Assembly: GCA_035772735.1 (NCBI GenBank)
Contig: JASDFA010000020.1
Span: 93,007,001-93,071,000, forward strand
Length of the DNA: 64,000 nucleotides
Origin: Datura wrightii
Taxonomy: Eukaryota; Streptophyta; Magnoliopsida; Solanales; Solanaceae
Reading direction: 5' to 3'
The notes under the pieces are model-generated. The model saw nothing but the letters and a program-made list of their open reading frames with translations, was not told the origin of the DNA and made no database searches. Of this stretch, positions 59,448 through 64,000 are shown in pieces; the stretch's first letter is position 1; the number at the start of each line of letters is the position of its first letter. Position numbers and translations under genes: made by a program.

Positions 59448-59648
59448 GAGAAGGTCGTATCCCAGGGAGTTTGCAAGTCATGATAAGTAGAGTCTTGTCT
59501 ATGGATATGTTATGCACCACATTCTATAGGCAGGAGGCTGCGAGGCATGATATGATGGTTACTTTTTTTTCTTATCCAGTTGTGCTATAGAGTTGTACAG
59601 TATAGGGTTGAGTCCCTAATCTTACCATATTCTTTTATCCACAGAAAA

Positions 59649-60985
59649 ATGTCAGACCCACGACATACCACGAATGGCAAGGAGTTGGACATAGCAACAG
59701 GAGAGGCCAATAGCAGGGTGCCTCAGCCAGAGTCATCCCGATCTGAGGACGACAGGGAGACTTCATCTCGGACTCCCCATCACTCTCCACCACACCACGA
59801 GCCCCCCAGAGCAGAAAATATGATGGCACCACCTCCAGCAGTTTATATTTCGACACCGTCCGACTAGGAGGTTAGGAGTGTTATTGTTATGCTAGCTCAA
59901 ATAATGGTTGCACAGCGTCATCCAGTGGCACCCGCAATCGTAGAATCTTCAAGAGGACCTAGTAGTTCGAGGATTCGAGAGTTTCTCACACTGAGTCCCC
60001 CACAGTTCACAGGGACGGATCAAGCAGAGGACCCTCAGGATTTCTTGGATCAGATGCAGTGGATTTCTTTGTTGAATTAGCGGTATTCCGGCTACAGGAC
60101 ATCGCAGTACTGTGGTACGAGAGTTAGGAGAGGTCTTGAGGGAGAGGTGTCTCCCCTTCGGATTGGCCCAGCTTTTCATAGGCTTTTCTAGATCACTACC
60201 TGCCATGGGAAATTTGACAGGCCCGAGTTGATCAATTTCTACATCTAGAATAGGGATCGATGAGTGTTTGGGAGTACGCTATGAGGTTCGACTCCTTAGC
60301 CTAGTATGCGCCAGGCTTTGTAGATACCCTGCCAGCTAGGGTGCACTACTTTATTATAGGGATGAATCCAGAATATATGGAGACTTGTATTACGCCCACT
60401 CTGCGTGAGGACATGGATATTGCTTGCACTCAGGCTTTTTCTCAGGATATTGAAGGTATCAGACAGTGGAAACGGGAGATAACAAGGGAAAATTAGGAGC
60501 AGCGCCATCGGGCCAGACCTACTGACATGCAGGCGGAGTCCCAGGGTAGACCTAGGCCACGATTCACAGACAGACCACCCAGACCCCCACCTCCATAACA
60601 GTAGCAATGGAGTGGATCTGGTCATTGGGGGCAGTTAGGGCTCGGCGAGAGCTCACGGTCAGCAGGTTCGCAATAGTATAGAGGAGCGGAGCAGAGAAGA
60701 TTCACCGTGCCACTTTGCCATATTTGCAGTCGGCGTCATTTTAGGGCATGCAGGTATGGTTCCACAGCATGTTATATCTATGGAAAGGAGGGTCATCGGA
60801 TGAGAGACTGTCCAGCCAGGGGTTAGAGTGATTGGGACCAATAGGATAAATCTTCAGTAGGGTCACGTGCCCCAGCATCTCCAGCAGGGCGTAGGCCCTC
60901 AGCTCCAGCCTATAGAGCCCGAGGCAGACCAGGGGCATGTAGTTCAGGTACTGGTCCGGATCGCACTTATGCCTTACTGGGATGA
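59649..60985 (+). pseudogene. gag: gag of C
   Basis: ATG at 59649. Pro/Ser-rich N-terminus; TAG at 59865-59867; FTGTDQAEDPQDFLDQMQ, then a deletion of about 38 bases and a frameshift near 60056. The capsid continues in other frames (FLDHYLP, VWEYAMRFDSLA). Two zinc knuckles start at 60716: the first is CHIC...H; the second reads CYIY instead of CYIC before GHRMRDC. Confidence 0.8.
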
Positions 60986-61500
60986 CAGGAGTCAGAGTCG
61001 TTGCCGGATGTGGTGACAGGCATGCTGGACATTTGCTCTCATTTTGTTTATGTATTTATAGATCCAGGATCCACCTTGTCTTATGCTACCCCATTAGTGG
61101 CCCAGAAGTTCGGTATTACGCCAGAATCACTTCTGCGACCTTTTTCAGTATCTACTCCCATCGGTGACTCTATCATAGCTAAAAGGGTCTACCGAGGATG
61201 CACGGTAGGGGTTGCTGGTCATAGACTTTAGTGAATTTGATAGAACTAGAAATGATTGACTTTGATGCAATTATGGGAATGGATTGTCTAGCGCCATGTT
61301 ATGCCAATGTAGAATGTTGGACCAAAACTGTTCGATTCCACTTTCCAAGGGAGGTTGTACGGGAGTGTAAAGGTAGTGCAGCCACGCCAAAAGGTAAATT
61401 TATTTCCTATCTTCGGGTGAGTAAATTGATAGTGAAAGGATGCATGTATCATATTGTCAGGGTTCAGTATGTCCAAGCAGAATCTCTAACTCTCTAGTCC
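60986..61500 (+). pseudogene. Aspartic protease of C
   Basis: VTGMLDI, then FIDPGSTLSYATP with the catalytic Asp at 61061-61063, GITPESL, and after a stop and frame change DFDAIMGMDCLAP (61258 on). The active-site motif absent from B is present here. Confidence 0.85.
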
Positions 61501-62880
61501 ATTCCAGTAGTCAATGAATTTCCATATGTGTTCCCAAATGAACTACCTGGTATTCCCCTGGAATAGGAGATCGATTTTGCAATTGATTTGTTACCAGGTA
61601 CTCAGCCTATATCTATTCCTCCATACTGAATGGCTCCTGCTGAGCTCAGAGAATTGAAAGAACAGCTGAAAGATCTATTAGATAAGGGCTTTATCAGATC
61701 GAGTACTTCATCATGGGGTGCACCAGTTATGTTTGTGAGAAAGAAGGATGGTTCCCTCCGCATGTGTATAGATTACTGGCAGCTAAATAAAGTCACTATC
61801 AAGAACAAAAACCCGCTTCCTAGAATAGATGACTTGTTCGATCAGCTACAAAGGGCAAAGTATTTCTCAAAAATTGAATTAAGCTCAAGATATCATCAGG
61901 TTCGGGTTTGAGAGAAAGATATTCCAAAGACTGCTTTCAGGACCAGGTATGGCCACTTCGAATTTCTAGTCATGTCCTTTGGGCTAATGAATGCTCCAGC
62001 AATGTTCATGGACTTGATGAACAACATCTTCCGGCAATATTTGGTCCTATTTGTGATAGTATTTATCGATGATATCTTGGTGTATTCCCGTTCAGAGGCA
62101 GATCACCGAGATCATCTACAAACGGTGCTTCAAATTCTCAAGGATTGTTAGTTATATGCAAAGTTTTCTAAGTGTGAGTTTTGGCTGAATTCAGTAGCCT
62201 TTCTGGGTCACATTGTGTCAGATGCTGGTATACAGGTAGATTCGCAGAAGATTAGCTGTAAAAACATGGAATAGACCTACCACTCCGACTGAGGTACGCA
62301 GTTCCTAGGGTTAGCCGGGTATTACAGGAGGTTTGTAGAATGGTTTTCTACTCTGTCAGCCCCCTTGACCAAGTTAACTCAGAAAGTAGCTAAATTTCAT
62401 TGGACCGAAGCATGTGAACAGAGTTTTCAGGAGCTGAAAAATAGGCTGACATAAGCACCAGTATTAGCTGTGCCAAACGGATTAGAGGGGTATGCAGTAT
62501 ATTGTGATGCTTCAAGCGTCAGGTTAGGATGCGTGCTGATGCAGCATGGTGAGGTGATTGCTTACGCTTCAAGATAGCTGAGGAAGCATGAAAAGAATTA
62601 CCCCACCCATGACCTGGAATTAGCCTCAGTCATCCATGCCTTGAAAATATGGTGGCACTATTTGTATGGCGTTTATGTAGATGTTTTCACTGATCACAAG
62701 AGCCTCCAGTACATCCTCACACAGAAGGAGTTGAACCTGCGGTAGCGCCGCTAGTTAGAATTATTAAAATATTATGATGTGAACATTTTGTACCATCCAA
62801 GGAAGACCAATGTTGTAGCAGATGCTCTTAGCTGCAAATCCATAGGGAGTTTAGTACACCTGAAGCCAGAATAGCGGGAG
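61501..62880 (+). pseudogene. RT and RNase H of C
   Basis: WGAPVMFVRKKDGS, CIDYWQLN (Arg to Trp), FIDD at 62062-62073, KFSKCEFW, YYRRFV, YCDAS near 62505, ADALS-like near 62820. In-frame TGA at 61909-61911 and TAG/TGA at many later codons; a frameshift near 62250. Confidence 0.85.
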
Positions 62881-64000
62881 TTGGCCCGAAAACTGCATTA
62901 GTTAGCCAATTTGGTTGTTTGTATAGTAGATTCAGGGGATAGCGGAGTAGTAATTCAGAATACGGCAGTATCATCATTGGTTGTGGAAGTGAAAGAACGT
63001 CAGTACGAAGACCCTAACCTAGTTCAGATCAGAGATAAGGTACAACAAAGGGAAGTAACATATTTCAAGGTAACCAAAGACAGAGTTTTGAGATATAGGG
63101 GTCGCCTCTATGTTCCGTACGCGGCAGGGCTTTGCCAGCAGATTATGGGCGAGGTACATTATTCCCGTTATTCTCTTCATCTGGGTTCAACAAAGATGTA
63201 TCATGACATAAAATAAAATTACTAATTGATGGGAATGAAAAAGGAGGTAGCAGAATTTGTAGCACAATGTCCTAATTGCCAACAGGTGAAGGCTGAATAT
63301 CAAAAACCCAGTGGATTGACGTAGTAAATAGAAGTGCCTATGTGGAAATAGGAGGCAATTAATATGGATTTTTTGATAGGGTTACCTCGTACTAGGTGCA
63401 GATTTGATTCCATCAGGGTGATTGTTGATAGGTTGACGAAATCAGCTCATTTTCTGCCAGTAAGGGCTACCTTCTCAACTGAAGACTATGTTGAACTGTA
63501 TATCAGAGAGATAGTCTGATTGCATGGTGTTCCGTTATCAATTATTTCCGACAGGGGAGCGCAGTTTACAGCTAAATTTTGGTAGTCCTTATAGAGGGGC
63601 CTGGGGATGCTGGTTAATCTGAGTACGACCTTCCATCCTCAGACAGACTGGAAGGCAGAATGTACAATTCAAACGCTCTAGGATATGTTACGGGTGTGTG
63701 TGCTAGATTTTACGGGCAGCTAGGATGAACACTTTTCACTTATTGAGTTTACCTACAATAACAGTTACCATTCAGCGATTCAAATGGCACCTTATGAGGC
63801 CTTATATGGGAGGAAATGTAGATCACCAATTGGTTGGTTCGAGGTAGGAGACTCAGGATTAATTGGACCAGATATTATCCATCAGTCAAAAGAGAAGGTA
63901 AAGCTTATCAGAGAATGCCTGCTGATAACTCAAAGCTGCCAGAAATCCTATGCTGATGAGCGGCGGAGGAACCTGGAGTTTGACGTGGGTGACTGGGTAT
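62881..64000 (+). pseudogene. Integrase of C, truncated by window end
   Basis: The zinc-binding part YSLHLGSTKMYHDI (Pro to Leu) and CPNCQQVK, the catalytic MDFLIGLP, SDRGAQF and an AECTIQ where QAERT is expected (Glu retained, Arg to Cys), then ALYGRKCRSP, GWFEVG and the start of the C-terminal domain. Many stops. Confidence 0.85.

Larger units (their letters stand above)
57374..64000 (+). mobile_element. Tekay-type chromovirus C, 3' end outside window
   Basis: 5' LTR, damaged primer site, gag, protease, RT, RNase H and most of integrase, all on the plus strand and full of stops. Inserted in the CACTA transposase gene; the expected duplication is TACAA (57369-57373), not checkable here. Related to B but older, and unlike B it keeps the gag-protease junction. 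Confidence 0.9.

Noticed and set aside
57374..64000. Possible integrated pararetrovirus
   Set aside because: tRNA-Met-type LTR/primer layout, integrase and (in B) a chromodomain show these are Ty3/gypsy chromoviruses; no movement or coat protein is seen.

Overview
The window is repetitive DNA from a large plant genome. I found no host gene, tRNA, rRNA or CRISPR. It consists of Ty3/gypsy LTR retrotransposons of two lineages, Athila-type and Tekay/Del-type chromoviruses, plus one CACTA DNA transposon. Most coding regions carry stops or frameshifts. The families (Athila-type elements with an extra 3' ORF, Tekay-type pol with chromodomain, PTTA/En-Spm CACTA proteins) fit a eudicot. Solanaceae is a guess from general familiarity, not something I can prove here.

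Layout. 1-8289: Athila-type derivative (gag-protease, no RT/RNase H/integrase, 3' ORF with a probable leader intron, 3' LTR). 8290-38907: minus-strand Tekay-type element A. A is interrupted twice: (i) at 9201-15536 by solo LTR D, target duplication CAAAC, which itself holds solo LTR E (12535-15216, duplication CCACT); (ii) at 20131-36898, inside A's 5' LTR, by a 16.8-kb insertion B, duplication ATAGC. B is a scrambled concatemer: two truncated LTR pieces, a minus-strand internal region, a full minus-strand LTR, a short minus-strand 3' piece, a plus-strand pol, a full plus-strand LTR, a gag fragment and the rest of a split LTR. 38908-41090: minus-strand Athila-type 5' end (I). 41091-44821: plus-strand Athila-type 3' end (H). 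44822-49170: minus-strand Athila-type element (G) with RT-RNase H-integrase but no gag-protease. 49171-50026: start of a plus-strand A-type LTR, cut by a CACTA element (50027-57373). That is cut in turn by Tekay-type element C (57374 to the window end).

What stands out is noncoding structure. A 13-base GC-rich word and its surrounding hairpin module are shared by an Athila-type LTR, that element's internal region and a Tekay-type LTR, usually just upstream of the TATA box. Other LTR families have their own GC-rich word arrays at the same place. Small hairpins with compensatory base changes recur before the polypurine tract, at the end of Athila pol and through the R-U5 part of Tekay-type LTRs. 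The Athila 3' ORF seems to have an internal promoter-like module and a leader intron. All boundaries were read by eye from terminal motifs, target duplications and comparison of copies in the window.
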